A stretch of DNA of 64,000 bases. It comes from Symsagittifera roscoffensis. Lineage: Eukaryota; Xenacoelomorpha; Acoela; Convolutidae. This document shows, one piece after another, positions 29,070-41,059 of this stretch (position 1 is its first letter; each line of letters opens with the position of its first letter). Under the pieces are notes generated by a model, which searched no databases, had not been told where the DNA came from, and saw only the letters and a program-made list of their open reading frames with translations. The stretch is from the NCBI RefSeq assembly GCF_963678635.1, contig NC_087070.1, positions 3,043,157 through 3,107,156 on the forward strand, read 5' to 3'. The position numbers and the translations under genes were made by a program.

Positions 29070-31165
29070 GGCAGAGTCTGTTCCGGCCTGCCGACCTACG
29101 TCAGAAAGCATACACTGACATCAACCCTGGAACTTTTCGGCAATGACAACAAAAGTGCGTGACACGCAACAAGACATGAATAAGTGGAGGAAGTGTCGAG
29201 GAAGCAAGAGAATTCGATTAGCGAAAACTTGATGCTGCTTGCCTTCAAGAAATTCGACGGAAAGGATCAGGAACAAAAATTATTAGACATGGTTCTTTGT
29301 TCTTCGGGTCTGGCGGAAAGGAATTTAAATATGGAGTTGCAAATGCTGTCGCTGAACATTAAGTAAACCTTGCGGTAGAAGTCAACCGAGGCAACGACCG
29401 CATCATCTCCATCACGGTTATTCTGGAAGATTGTCTCTACAAAGTGAGATCTGCCTATTGCCTACAGATCCAATTAGCAGAATATATAAAAAAGATCAGT
29501 TCTTCAAGGCTTTTGAGCGCGAATAAATGACGACGGATAAGCCAATAAGGCTGGCGACTTCAATGGACATGTTGGCGAGAACAATTGTGGCACGAAAGAG
29601 TACATGATAGTTTTGGCTGTGGAAGCCAGAATAGTGACGGCGCCGCAAAAGTAGACTGTTCCATGTCTGCACGACTGTTCATTGCCATCACTGCTTTCAA
29701 GAAACCACACACTCACTTTGAGACATTATTGAGAGAGGATGAAAACTGAGCTCTCATATTCCACAGTTTAATGGTAAAGGTGAATCTCTCAGTACCAACA
29801 CACATTGTGGTATAAAGTTACAGAACATTCTCTCAATTTCTTGGAGAATGTTTTTGAGTCAAGACTCCGTGTAATGATCACAGTTGACAGATTACGGTAT
29901 GGTTTTATGCCAGATCGCGGCACGTTATTGCACGACAATTTTGTGAAAAATATGTAGCAATGACAAGGACCTGTATTGGACTTTCATCGACCTGGACAAG
30001 GTGTTTGATCTTTTCCCGCGTCGGCTTATCATAAAAGACCTGTACTGGACTTTCATCAACCTGGAGAGGCAACATATGAGGACTGTAAGACCTCAGTTAT
30101 CGTGGATGGTGAACCAACGGATGCTTTGACGTTACTGTTGGTGTGCATCAAGGTTCAACTTAGAGCTCCCTGCTATTTATCACGATTACGGACTGACTGA
30201 CAGAACTAGTGCGAGATGGCTCCTTACTGGAATTGTTGTATGCAAATGATATTGCAATCGCAGCAGAGATACCCCAAGACACGAGGAAGCACATAGTATG
30301 GAAGTCTGCAATGGAATCCAAAGGCCTCAGTGTGAGCGAACCGAGAAATTGGGAGACCTCCCTTAAGTCGCCCGTTTTGCTGCTTTCTCTCCTTGTAGAT
30401 TTTGTGATAGTAGAGGACACCATAAAATTGATTATGTGCACTTTTTGCAAAACATGGGTACATGGACGCCGTACCGGCATTAGAGGAAGTTTATCTCTAC
30501 ACAAATCGAATTTTCAGCGTTCTACATGTGAAGCCCCAGCTGTTAGCGATCCTGCATCGCGTAACAGTTTTGACGAGTAGGAGAATATTAGTTAATTAGG
30601 GCAGACTTTGCAGGCTGCTTGAGACTGTGAAACTGCTATTAATGAAAATATCAAGAAAGCTTGGTTTGCGCTCCACAAGCATGATGGAGAGTTGCCGGCA
30701 AAAACGGACTGCCCGTGAAACAAACAGGTTTTATTTATTGTGCTTGCACCCGACCAGTGAAGTCGTACTCCTGTGAAACCTGGACACTCACATTAGAACA
30801 TAAACATAGATTACTTTCAACGGAAAAGTCCATTGCCAGAACTTTGTGTGGAGTAATTCTAACAGATCGCGTTCCATCAGACTCGATTATTAGCCTCTTT
30901 GTATTCAGAAGACCGTTGTTGACTCAGTTGAAAACTATAAACTGCGGTGGCTTGCGCACGTCGTGCGTAGAGAAGACGCAAAACCAATCCAAGATCTCGT
31001 AAAAAAAAGACCCAAAGGAAGGCTAAGAATGACCTGAATAGAACAAAGGAAGAAAAAATGAGAATACGAGGACTGACAGAATCCGACGCACAAGACTGCA
31101 ATTTCTCGCATTTGAAAGTTCAGGAGCGCCACCTTCCAACATGTTTGAACAAGATAAGGCGTCAA
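29070..31165 (+). pseudogene. RTE-like LINE, degenerate: endonuclease, RT and C-terminal domain
   Basis: Plus-strand fragments keep the order of a LINE. At 29,552 GDFNGHVGENN is the endonuclease GDFN block. At about 29,970 LYWTFIDLDKVFDLFPRR is RT motif A. At about 30,140 GVHQGSTLSSLLF is motif B. At 30,224 LLYANDIAIAAE is motif C with the catalytic YADD changed to YAND. At about 30,735 the stretch SCETWTLTLEHKHRLLSTE is the conserved C-terminal block (YGCETWTL). Many stops and frameshifts, plus a local duplication of the motif A region near 30,030, show it is inactive. The family is distinct from the CR1-like copies nearby. Confidence 0.8.
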
Positions 31166-32329
31166 TGATGATTATTAATTTTTTAAATACAAAAACTGCA
31201 CCAACAACATATTTTCTGGGTCTCATTTGTGCTTAGCCTTTAATCATAACTCATCAAGAGAGTAGTTTTTGCCGATAACTCAAACTTCTCGATTTATTTG
31301 ATAATCCATAAGTTTATCACACATGTTTTCATAATCCCTAAAATAATCCACTTCTTCAATAATCAAATCAAAAATAGAAAAATTGCTGCTTTAGATAATT
31401 CTTTGTTTAGTCTGATCTGCTTCCGATTATTTATCTGCTTTATCTTGACAGCAGTGGAGAAGATCAAGATTGACGATGAGTGGTTAAACAGTAGTAGTTT
31501 TTTTGACTAAAAATGCGATGTTGTTGCAAATTTTTCAAGAAAATCTTTATCAATGTACCTTGAATAACTGAAGCGCTTTCGTCAAAATAGCATCATCAGC
31601 ACATTTGCACATATTACTTTCAAGTGATAGTGAGAACTGGTTAGGAACCCTTCGCTAAACTTTTGAGATAGATTTTAGTAAATATTTACAATTTTGTGAT
31701 TTTAAACATTAGTAATACGCATGCAGTTGTAGGAACTTGGTTAAAAAAAGTGGTCGTTTTCATTATAGTCCTCAAGCCTATTTGCAAAAAAAGTTTAGAC
31801 TACTTTTCCTGATTAACAGCTATTGGGGATGGGCTATAGTTTGCTGGATGAGACAATAACAGGAAAGATCTACCAAAGCATAATTCTTGAACTAGGACCA
31901 ACTTGGAAACGGACAAGTAAAAGAACAACCTGGGCGCTAAAATACTAGAGGCAGAAAAGATGGCGTAAGATGACTGGATTTTCTCTCCAGTCAAAAAGCT
32001 TCTATCAAGACAAAATGCGTCTGTTAATAATCTTTTATCAAGAAAAATGCTTCTGTTAGTAATTTTACATGGTATTTTTAAAAGAAACACTTAAAAACCT
32101 TTTTCCATAGGTTTTTAAAGTACCTCTTTAAAGACTTTTTTGCAATGGCATTCTTTTGTACTTTTCAGTGGAAATTTTATCTCTCAAGCAGATTTGTTTC
32201 AAGTATTTTCAATTTTATAATTTTTGTTTCATTTTCAACTATTATATTACTTGTTTTTATGATTATTGCTCTTTCAAAAATCAAACTACGGCAAAATAAA
32301 CAAAAATATTGCAAAAAATTTGGAGAACT
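31166..32329. other. No gene seen; short internal duplication
   Basis: AT-rich. About 31,997-32,066 holds two imperfect copies of a stretch containing ATCAAGACAAAATGCGTCTG. A 96-codon minus-strand ORF at 32,090-31,800 covers the duplication and looks accidental. Confidence 0.4.
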
Positions 32330-32510
32330 AGATTGATTTGTTACTAGGAGCAACTCTATCACTTTGCAGTTTATATGGCGTGTGGAGGGGGAAAAATATC
32401 AATTCAAAAAAAAATTATCATTTTTATTTTATTACAATTAGTTTTTTCATGTTATGGGTGCTCCAAAGACCTTAAAAGGCTGTCGGAACAATTAGGGCTT
32501 CTTATTTGAC
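32330..32510 (+). repeat. Partial copy of a dispersed repeat also at 62 kb and 63.5 kb
   Basis: Shares TTTATATGGCGTGTGG with flanking poly-A/T, then GCTCCA..ACCTT..AAGGC.GTCGGAACA and GGCTT, in the same order as 62,220-62,400. It ends about 80 nt before the LTR element. Confidence 0.6.
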
Positions 32511-32590
32511 TTTTTTTTTCATTAAATTTTTTAAAGCAAAAATAAAATTGCTATTTAAAGGTAAATTTTTGGAAATAGCGGATAGCACGA

Positions 32591-32968
32591 TGAGTTATGT
32601 TCTAAGGTCAAATCATAGAGTAATTTCAGATAAGGTACACCGTCTGCTTTTCACGCTATCTTATTTTCGGCCGGATAGATTCGTGCAACTTCTTAGTCTA
32701 ATACCGATCTTAATCCTGCTCTTATATCTCTTAGTCTCAATAGATCTAGAGTATACTGGTTTAGTTACGAGTCGGTCTCTTGGATAAAGCAACTAAGTTG
32801 TAAGTTAACTTCAAAATGCTCTCGTTCTGAAATTACAAGTAATTTCAGCACTTACAAATAAGTAGGTTGTTAGTTTGATGGAGTGTGATTGGTTAGTCTT
32901 TAATATTTTATAGGGATAAAATATCTAATTTATAACCAATAATAATATATAGTTTGCATCTGGTTCCA
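32591..32968 (-). repeat. 3' LTR of the minus-strand element
   Basis: Exactly 378 nt, aligned without gaps to 50,816-51,193. Ends are TG...CA. The adjoining internal sequence (32,969 onward, read on the minus strand as AAACCCCGGATGGG) would be the polypurine tract but is only weakly purine-rich. Confidence 0.9.
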
Positions 32969-33006
32969 CCCATCCGGGGTTTACAGAGTTTTTGTTCTTT
33001 TGACTT

Positions 33007-33396
33007 CTATCTGTAATGGAGAATGGATGATGAGCGTTTGTATTTCACGAGCACCATTTCTATTCCATTTTTGGACGTGAAAGCTCCAGGAAGCTGGAAT
33101 CGTAGAGGTCGTTCTGTCATTCCACACTGACTGTGACCGCCAACGAAATCAATCTGATTTCCAAATGGTTTGTTATGATCGTTTGCTCTTGATCGATGTG
33201 GAGAACTGTGCTTCGATCTTGTTTGGGAATGGCGTGGAGCTCGAGTTTGGAGGGAATGCCTTGTAACTCGGATCTGTACGTATACTTGAACATCGAGGTG
33301 GTCATTGGTATGGTTCAATGAAGTCTTTTGCTTCGTTGTCAAGTCGTATTTCAAATCATCTGAGTTGTGGTTGTGAGTTGTGGTTGTGAGCGGCAT
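33007..33396 (-). CDS. Small His/Thr-rich basic ORF near the 3' LTR (129 aa)
   Basis: An uninterrupted minus-strand ORF with ATG (MPLTTTTHNHNSDD), basic and rich in His, Arg, Ser and Thr, with no hydrophobic segment. It is the last ORF before the 3' LTR. I recognise no family. Survival of 129 codons among decayed neighbours may be chance or an accessory gene. Confidence 0.35.
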   Translation of the reverse strand: MPLTTTTHNHNSDDLKYDLTTKQKTSLNHTNDHLDVQVYVQIRVTRHSLQTRAPRHSQTRSKHSSPHRSRANDHNKPFGNQIDFVGGHSQCGMTERPLRFQLPGAFTSKNGIEMVLVKYKRSSSILHYR

Positions 33397-34690
33397 ATCG
33401 GTTGTGTTTCGCCATTCTGTGGTTGAGTGTGATGGGGTGATCTTTGTCTCTTGATGCTCGTCTTTGTGATTGTGTATGATCTATATTACTGCATTATATA
33501 ATTTACATAAATAAAAGTTTATTTAGTTCTTCTTTTAGTTATGATTTCTTATTAGTTTTTATCGCAAAAGCTTTTGTTTTAGTTCAGTTATTTTAAAAGA
33601 GTTACTCACAATTGAGTACCTCTTATCAAAAATAAGGAATGTGTCACAAAGCGTGTGTTCTAGCACGGTGATTTAGGCCAGCTATTAAGCATGCTCAGGA
33701 CGTCCTCTTCTGGTGGGTTAGGCCAGGAGTGAGGATATGATTGCATGCTGGTGTTTTATGGGGTCCTTTTTTGTGTTAACCTTTTATGTCATGTACGTTA
33801 CTAGTTTTTTCCTTTTGTTGTTTTGTTTGTGTCCTTTTCTCAAAAATCAAATTGTTTGGTTTGGGTTTGACTTACGAGTTTTTTTTTGGTTTTTTATTCT
33901 TTTTTTTTCTCACTTATCAATAGTCTTCAAAAGAATAAATTATCGGGTTCTTTAAGCTGGTTTAATCCGGTTTGGCTACCGTGGGTTTTCTTTTCTTAGT
34001 AATGCTGTTAGTTTGTAGTTTATGGTGTTTAGTAAGCTGCGTTGGTTAGTTGGGACTTTTAAATAATTCCTTTCCAACCGTGTTAAAAGAGAGTTTTAAA
34101 CTTGTTATTACTAGTTTGAGTTGTTATTAGTGAAAGTTAATACTTGAAATCATTATTTTAATAATTCGTCGTGGGCGAGCTGTGCGAGTGTGGAGAGAAT
34201 TTGTGTGCGAGTGAATTTTATCTTTAAAGGTTAGTACTGCTTGCATTTGTATAGATTTACTACTGCAGATTTTAAATTTATTGCTTTGTGGGCATTGAAT
34301 TTTTTAAATTGTTTTCATTGTATTTAGATTTACTACATTGAGAAAAGAGTTTACTACTGTAGAGTAGAATTTTACTGCATCATTCATTGCGGTTTGTTGA
34401 TAAAAGTTTATAATTTATGAAAGTGTTTGTAGTTTTTATTTTGTTTTTCTGTTTGTAGGTGATCGGGATCTAAAGACTAAAGAAAAAAAACATTTATTGA
34501 GAAATGGTTGGTTTGTTTTGAATTTATTAGTGTTAAATTAATAAATTCATACTTACCTAGTCATTGGGAAAGAAGCCATGAGTGAATATATTGTGTATAG
34601 CGTCTGATGTGGTTAGTAGTTTTGCTAATATGCGAATGATATTTTTAGTATGAAGCAGTGGCCAAAGCAATTGAAGTGCTTTGATGATGT
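33397..34690. other. Non-coding interior between post-env ORFs and the 3' end
   Basis: T/G-rich + strand continuing the element's bias. No credible coding frame was found on the minus strand. Confidence 0.45.
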
Positions 34691-35460
34691 TTAGTTCTTC
34701 AGTGCCAATAGAAAACTCGTGATTGGTGTGCTGGATAAGGTTAAAAATTTGTGATTATATTTAGTATTGTGAATGAATTCTAAAATTTGGATTTCTACAG
34801 GTTGGATATTTTCATGCGGGACACTGAGAGGTCGAGATTCTTCTATATTGAAGGTCTTGATGAGTGGACAAAAAATATACATTTGGGTTATGGGGTCAGA
34901 GTTTCGGAGGATACCTTGAAAGGTAGTATTTTCAATGCAATATGTGAAATTAAGGAAGAATTGTGATGTATATTTAGAGTTAAAAAAATGAAATTGATGG
35001 TGGGGTTGTCGTGATGGTGTATGTAAGTTAAAGTAAATTTGGATGAATTTATAGTAAGTGTAAGTATGCGTTTGTTTAGTTCTTAACATGATGTCGTGTG
35101 AACAGTGCAGATCTCGTTCGTTTGGAGTGAGGAAGTGGAAGGTTAGGGAAAAAGTTTCAAATTTGTCGTAGAATGATTCATTAGCTTGGATGTCGATTAG
35201 TGCTTCGGAAATGATATGATCGTGCTTTTTATCTATGGAGCTTAGTGTGAAGATGTAGGGTGTTCCGATGAAAAAGTTTTCGGTTAGTTGCGGGTTAGCA
35301 AATTTGTCATCGTCTAGGAATTGATCTTGATTGGGTCTGATGATATTGTGGTCATAGAGCTCGATGAAGTATTCGTTAGCTCGGGGTGCGGTGAATATTT
35401 TTAATAGCTTTTTGTATCCTACGTGCGTAAAATTGTCGAGGTGTTAGTGCTGTAGTAAGT
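34691..35460 (-). pseudogene. Unknown post-env coding region, about 250 codons
   Basis: On the minus strand a single frame is open from about 35,440 to the stop at 34,691, although its first ATG is only at 35,089. The protein is rich in Phe, Tyr, His and Thr (for example FIGTPYIFTLSSID and FSLTFHFLTPNERD), with no transmembrane run and no motif I recognise. Farther upstream (35,460-35,800) another frame reads as plausible coding sequence (FLQISSPLFPQYTIS) with one stop and a shift. It could be a C-terminal env extension or a separate accessory gene. It looks too long and too even in composition to be noise. Confidence 0.45.
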
Positions 35461-36084
35461 CTAAAAAGGTCATTTTCACTTTTTTCTACTTCTTGAGGTG
35501 TGTTAGTGAGTGGTATACAAAGAGGGTTTGAGAAATGTTAAAATGAAGTCCAGTGGAGTGTGGGGATTAGTACGTGCTCATCGACATAGTGGGGTTGTTC
35601 CGTGTGAGGGTCGGAGTGACTAATTGTATATTGAGGAAAGAGGGGTGAGGAAATTTGGAGAAATTCGGAAGTATTAGTATGATCAGGATGGTTTACATAA
35701 TCGCGGGCTGTTCCGGGTTTGGAGGGAAACGGGTGATTAGGAAATTTTCTTTCAAATGTTCTATATGCACGGTTAGTAGTGGATGATGATTAGGTTGAAA
35801 TTGAGGATTGGGCTAAGGAAGGAGTATAATCTGAAGGAGGTGTAGGAGTTTGTGGGTTTGATGATGTTATGGTGGACGATAATTGATGAATGGTTAGGGT
35901 GTGAGGGTGTTGTAGTAGTGTTATTAGAATATTTAGTTCATATGAGATTTGCGTGGTATCTGTGGAATTTTTGTTGGAACGTTCATTTGTAAAAAGAGAA
36001 TATGTCGGTGTTACTTGGGAAATATGGGAGACAGTAGAGGGGGAGTCAGTTTGAGGTTGGGAGTGGATGGGTCGAAAGGGGGGG

Positions 36085-36336
36085 TCAAGAAAATGTTGTC
36101 GGGCTGGGTTCTGAGTTTGCGAATTCGTCTGGGGTTTCTATATCTGAATTATTAAATTGGAAAATTGTATATAAAACTAAGATATCTGAGTTAGCATCAG
36201 AAACCATGCCAGATGATTTGTTAATGTGGGGTGATTCAAGTGGCGGTAAAGCAAAAAGTGGGATGATGTGGATTGGGTTCTGGAGATTGGCTGGATGGGA
36301 AATTGAACGGTGAAGGGATCCAATTTGTCGGCTCAT
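36085..36336 (-). pseudogene. Continuation of the env-like C-terminal tail
   Basis: An 83-codon Ser/Pro/Ile-rich ORF that follows the membrane-anchored segment on the minus strand. It probably represents the cytoplasmic tail in a shifted frame. No motif is recognised. Confidence 0.3.
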
Positions 36337-39100
36337 CGTGGGCTAAAAAATTGATTGTTCTGAGATTGAAAAGTTGTGGTGTGGGGTTTTTCAATTATTT
36401 GTTCATTTTTATTGTCACTCTGAGGTTGTTGTGTTACTATATGGTGAATTGGACTTTGTATATGATTTGGTCTTGAATTTGCAATATTTACAAGTGCTAA
36501 ATTTCGAAAATTTCGTGGTACTAGTGATAATGGGTGATTACGATTTAGACTTGTTAATTGTGTTGCTGTAGGTAATGTTTTTGTGTGGTGTTGTGATTCG
36601 TCATATGTGTTTGATGTGGTTAATATTTTTGTATTGTATTCTTTTATTTGTGCATCTAAAAGTATTTTGTTTATGGATGTGGAAAATATTCCAAAAAATC
36701 CTGCAAAAAGTATGCGTGCTACGCTTGCTTGTCTATTTACTTGTGTGTATATTCCTTTTAATAGAGAGAAAAGAAATCCAATAAAATTAAACATTGCGTA
36801 TAATATAGTCAATCTCTCTAAGATGTAATAGGGCCATCCTAGAAAAGGTAAAACTCGTTTTTGAGATTTACAAAACAAAAAATATTTATTGGTGATATAT
36901 CCTGTGGTTGGTATTTATCGCCATTTAAACAAATGTAATCTTTAATATCTTTAAAATATCCGCTGTAAACTTGTGCGTAAATGTCTGAAAATCCTGCTGT
37001 TTCTTCAAATTTTTGTGAATTCTGATCTATTGATTGTCGCTGTGTATTAGGTCCATGTTTGTAGGTAGTTCTTGAAATTGTTGTGTACAAATGTGGTGTT
37101 GTATGTCTGATTTTGAGTACATGCCAATTGAATGTAAATCGATATTTGGGTTGCAGGCAATAGATCTCAGGTGAAAACTTTTTTAATGGTGGCATTAGTG
37201 TTGGATATGGTGTGAGTAGGTAGTATTTGTCTTCGTCGGAGTCTAGTTGTACAACATTGTGGCTATTTTTTGATCCACATGGGACTGCTGTATCCCAAAA
37301 ATAAGTTCATCTTGAAAATGTATCAACAAAATGTACTTTATTTTTGTAGAATTTTGGGATTCTCCTATAACATCGTTTATCTTCAAAAACATATAAAGAT
37401 GACACTTTTTTGGTACAAGTGTAATACCATAAAATGTTTCCTTCATAATCAATGAAGTTTGATCAATTTCTTAATAAAAAATATCCTGCATATGGTATTT
37501 TTAGAGCTGCTAGTGCTAGTGATTGTAGAATTTGTGTTCTTTCAAGTTCACATAATTGATGTAGTGTTTCTAGTTCTAAAACTGACCTTTCTTAAAAAAT
37601 TCTGCTTATTGTATAATTCAATTTCATGTCTAAGTGTATGTCATAATAAAATGTGCCAAAATATGTGCTGTTCTTAAGTGATAGTTCTTGTAATCGTGTA
37701 CTTTCTGTGTCTTGTGGTTTTAATTTTCCACCAATTCGTCCTGTATTCTTTTGAAATTTTATTGAAACGTATGAGTTTTCATCGGTTAATGAGTGAGATG
37801 TCGCCATTTGGTGTACGATTAAGTTTCCTGTATTCATGAAAAAAACCATTTTCGTATTCGACAAAAAATTCTGAATATTGTGTTTTGTATAGTGGCTTGC
37901 TGTGTTTGCATGCGAGTTCTGTTTCCGGGTATATTTGAAAACGTGTTAATTTATTTTCTATATTGAGGATGTTTCTAAACTTATGATTTGTACTTTTGAT
38001 CTGATCAGGGTTTACATGTTCATATGGGATTGATTCAATAAAACATTTTTGGTGAAATTAAATCATTCTAATGTGTATTTTTGCTTTTTTGAAAAATTGT
38101 ACAGGTTTCTTCGGGAAACCAAACAATGGTTGCTTGTGTGCGTGTTGTAGGATCGCGATATCCTTGGTCGTTTTTCCAAGGGAGTCTAATGCCTTATAAG
38201 TTTTGTGTCGTCTTTTAAGTCGCGTGTAAGTTGTGTTTTTTCAAGTTGTATTTTCCAATCAAAAAACATTATTTCTTGGTATCCTTTATTTTTTGTATCT
38301 GCTTTGCAATTTGAGGGATTATTTATTCCAATGAGTGGTATCCAATTTTTATCGTTAAGATCGTATGTTAATCTTCCGTGTGCTCCATGGAAGGGAATTT
38401 TTGTATCTAGTCGTATGTGACCTTGGTATTTTTCAAGTTCGGCTTGATGTGCTAGATCTGGAAAACTTGAAAATTTACAAGTTTTCTGTTTGTGCCTACA
38501 TTTGGTTAAGGTTTAGTCGTTTTAGTTCGTTTTTACAGTCTTCAGGGCTGAAGTGTAATAATCTTTCGATGTTACTTTGGTATAAAGATTCGTGGTCTAA
38601 TCTGTTTTTTTTTTCCGTTTGAAACTTGTGAACAATGTACTTTCTTTTCGGAAAGTGTTGCTGTAAATTTGTATTCTGTTAGTGTTGTCGCTCGGGCTTT
38701 TGAATAATAATGTAGCTATTACAATTGTGGTTTCTATAGCTTGTGGTTCGGATTCACATTGTTTTAATTGATTGACAGCATATTTATGTAATGTTTTTTG
38801 TTCGTTTTCTTCACAATCGTAGTGTGTTACTAATAAATCTTGAGGTCCTGTGCGAGGAGAAGAATTTTGGTTTGGTTCGGAAAAAATGAGTTAAAGGAGG
38901 CGTTGAAATGTGAATATCTTTAGAATATACATTTGTAAGATAAGCCTGAGTATGGGTTATAAAAAGTTATATATCCGATTGTCTTTTTTGTATGTCTATC
39001 GTATTTATATATTAATTCTGTTGTTATAAATGGGGAAGGTAAAGATTGAGCTGTTATATTAGGAGAGCTAATGGAAATGGGCGTTGAACAATGTTATTTA
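36333..39100 (-). pseudogene. Env-like glycoprotein region, multiply frameshifted
   Basis: Several minus-strand frames in series resemble an invertebrate retroelement envelope: a Cys-containing ectodomain region near 38,850-38,600 (blocks with YDCEEN and KQCESEP), further blocks at 38.5-37.2 kb, and a C-terminal piece at 36,878-36,333. That last piece has two hydrophobic stretches (around ILERLTILYAMFNFIGFLF and ILFAGFFGIFSTSI) followed by a hydrophilic tail. It lies directly after integrase, where env sits in errantivirus-like elements. Many frameshifts and stops show it is not expressible as is. A fusion-protein class cannot be assigned from these fragments. Confidence 0.55.
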
Positions 39101-40000
39101 GCCTTACTGTAAGCTCGAATTTAAGTGTGAGGCTACTTTGTTGTAGTATTTGGATGTTATGTTCTTGTATATCTTCGTGGATATCTTGTCTATATTGTAA
39201 TCTATTAAGTGCCCAGTTGTGAAGTCGGCTACTTTCTTGATGTTGACCAAATAATGGTGGGGGTGCTACGAATGTGTTCCAATCTAATCGTAGTGGTATT
39301 TTATGAGATGATTGTTCTTGATAACGTGAACCAAGATTTGTAGGAAAATTTGGGGGAAAGAGTGTTGGTGTTATTTGACTTAAAGAAGGTGTTGAAGGAA
39401 GGGAAAGTATTTCTGGTAATGTTGATAGTGTTGTATCAGATGAAACGTCAATTGGATTGTCTACTAAGTTATGTTCATCTTGAGTATAGGTGTGCGTTAC
39501 CCAACATGGATGTGGGAGTTGAACCTGAGTAGTCTGATGGAATATTTGAAGTGCTTTGTTGTGAGGCAGCTGGGGGAGTATCTGGTAGTGTGCTACTAGA
39601 AAGGTCTAAAGGATTTGATGTTGGTGGTTGAGGTATATTAAAATGAACTCTGGGAGTTTGAAAATTTCTGTTTCGTCTTGGATGTATGATTTGTCTATTT
39701 AATTCGAGTGTGTTTTGGTCTTGGCTAATGTGCCTTACTCTATTAAGATCTTGTTGTAGATGTGGATATATGTTACATGTTGGTTCGTTTTATGGTTCGC
39801 TTAAAGGTGCTTGGCGAAAAACGGGTTCTAATGGTTCGGATAATCGAGCGTGTCTTTCTTCAAAAGTATATGGATTGTCTTGAAAAGAAATGCGTGTAGA
39901 TGATTGGGTGTTTTGGGTATTTGTGGGTGTCGTTGGGTTTTCTTGGGATGTTGTTGGTGGGGACTGGTGTGGGGGTTGTTGATTAGCAATTTTGAAAAAT
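39101..40000 (-). pseudogene. Pro/Ser-rich coding-like region between integrase and env-like part
   Basis: The minus strand reads as plausible protein with few stops: RISFQDNPYTFEERHARLSE near 39,880, a Pro/Ser/Thr-rich stretch near 39,600, and FVAPPPLFGQHQESS near 39,250. It is probably the N-terminal part of the env-like product or a separate small protein. No signal peptide was identified. Confidence 0.4.
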
Positions 40001-41000
40001 TTTTAAGAGTGGAATTTTTTATGAAGAAAATTTATGTTTATTCCCAGATTCTTCAACAAAAAGAAACAAAAGAAGGGTGGCTAATGCGAATGTGATGATT
40101 GCCTTTTTTATACATTTGCATATTGTCATTATGAGTGATGTTAAAAATATGAGAAAAATTATGAATAGTAGAAAAACATCGGTTCTACTAAATAGATTTC
40201 GAAATATTTAAATAGTTATTGATTTATCGTACCTGAGGAGGTTATCAAGAATTGTGGAAAGGTATATATATATACTTCGAATAGTGAATAGAAAATTCAG
40301 AAAAAGGTTGCAAAAAATTATTAAAAAAATTACCAAGGTTTCTAAGGTATCAGCTAAAAGTATTATAAAAAATTTGAGGAAGTTAGAATGTTTTATGAAA
40401 AAATTTGAAAAGAGCTGTTTGAAATTGTTGACTGTTGTAGAAAGAAGCACTTAAGAAATGATTTGGTTTGTCGAATCTTTTTCAATTTTTTGGGGCTAAA
40501 TTCCAGTGTGGTCAAAATATTTATTGCTTTTTTGACAAGCGGGTTGAGTTTTGTCAAATTTTGTTGAGGGGGTGATTTGAGGTGTCGGCAAGATCTTCAT
40601 GGTTTTGTTTTTATTTATGGAATGATTGGGGGTGTGCAAGGAATATTTCTACTTTAGGCTAAATGATCATGTGTTTTTTGGTCTTTAGGTTAAATTAATA
40701 TTTTTGCTTGGAGGGTTTTTGACCTCGAAGTTAGGAAAATATTGTTGATCTTTGTACTACTTGATAGGGGAGGGTTGTAATATTGAGATTGTATTTATTT
40801 TAGTTGTCATTTTGTAGCAGTTTGCTTATTTTTGACCTGGAGGTCTTGAAGTTATACTTACAGTTATGCTTGTAGGTGAATATGTGTTGGCTAAAAAAGT
40901 CGTATCACTATAAGTAAAGTGGTGATTCGGAATGATTTTTGAACTAGATTTATTCGACTGTTTTTCAGCATGTTTTTTTTGGAAATGAGTATGTTTAAAA
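40001..41000. other. No clear gene within the LTR element
   Basis: About 1 kb between the integrase end and the Pro-rich region. ORFs at 40,208-40,454 on both strands are low-complexity Lys/Ile/Leu sequence around a short TATATATATA run and look accidental. Confidence 0.4.
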
Positions 41001-41059
41001 TAATTAAAAGGAAGGTAAAGAAAAATGAAAATTAAATTTATTTTTGAAATTCATTTTTT

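Noticed and set aside
40208-40454. Overlapping 66- and 80-codon ORFs on opposite strands
   Set aside because: Lys/Ile/Leu low-complexity sequence around a TA repeat; no support.
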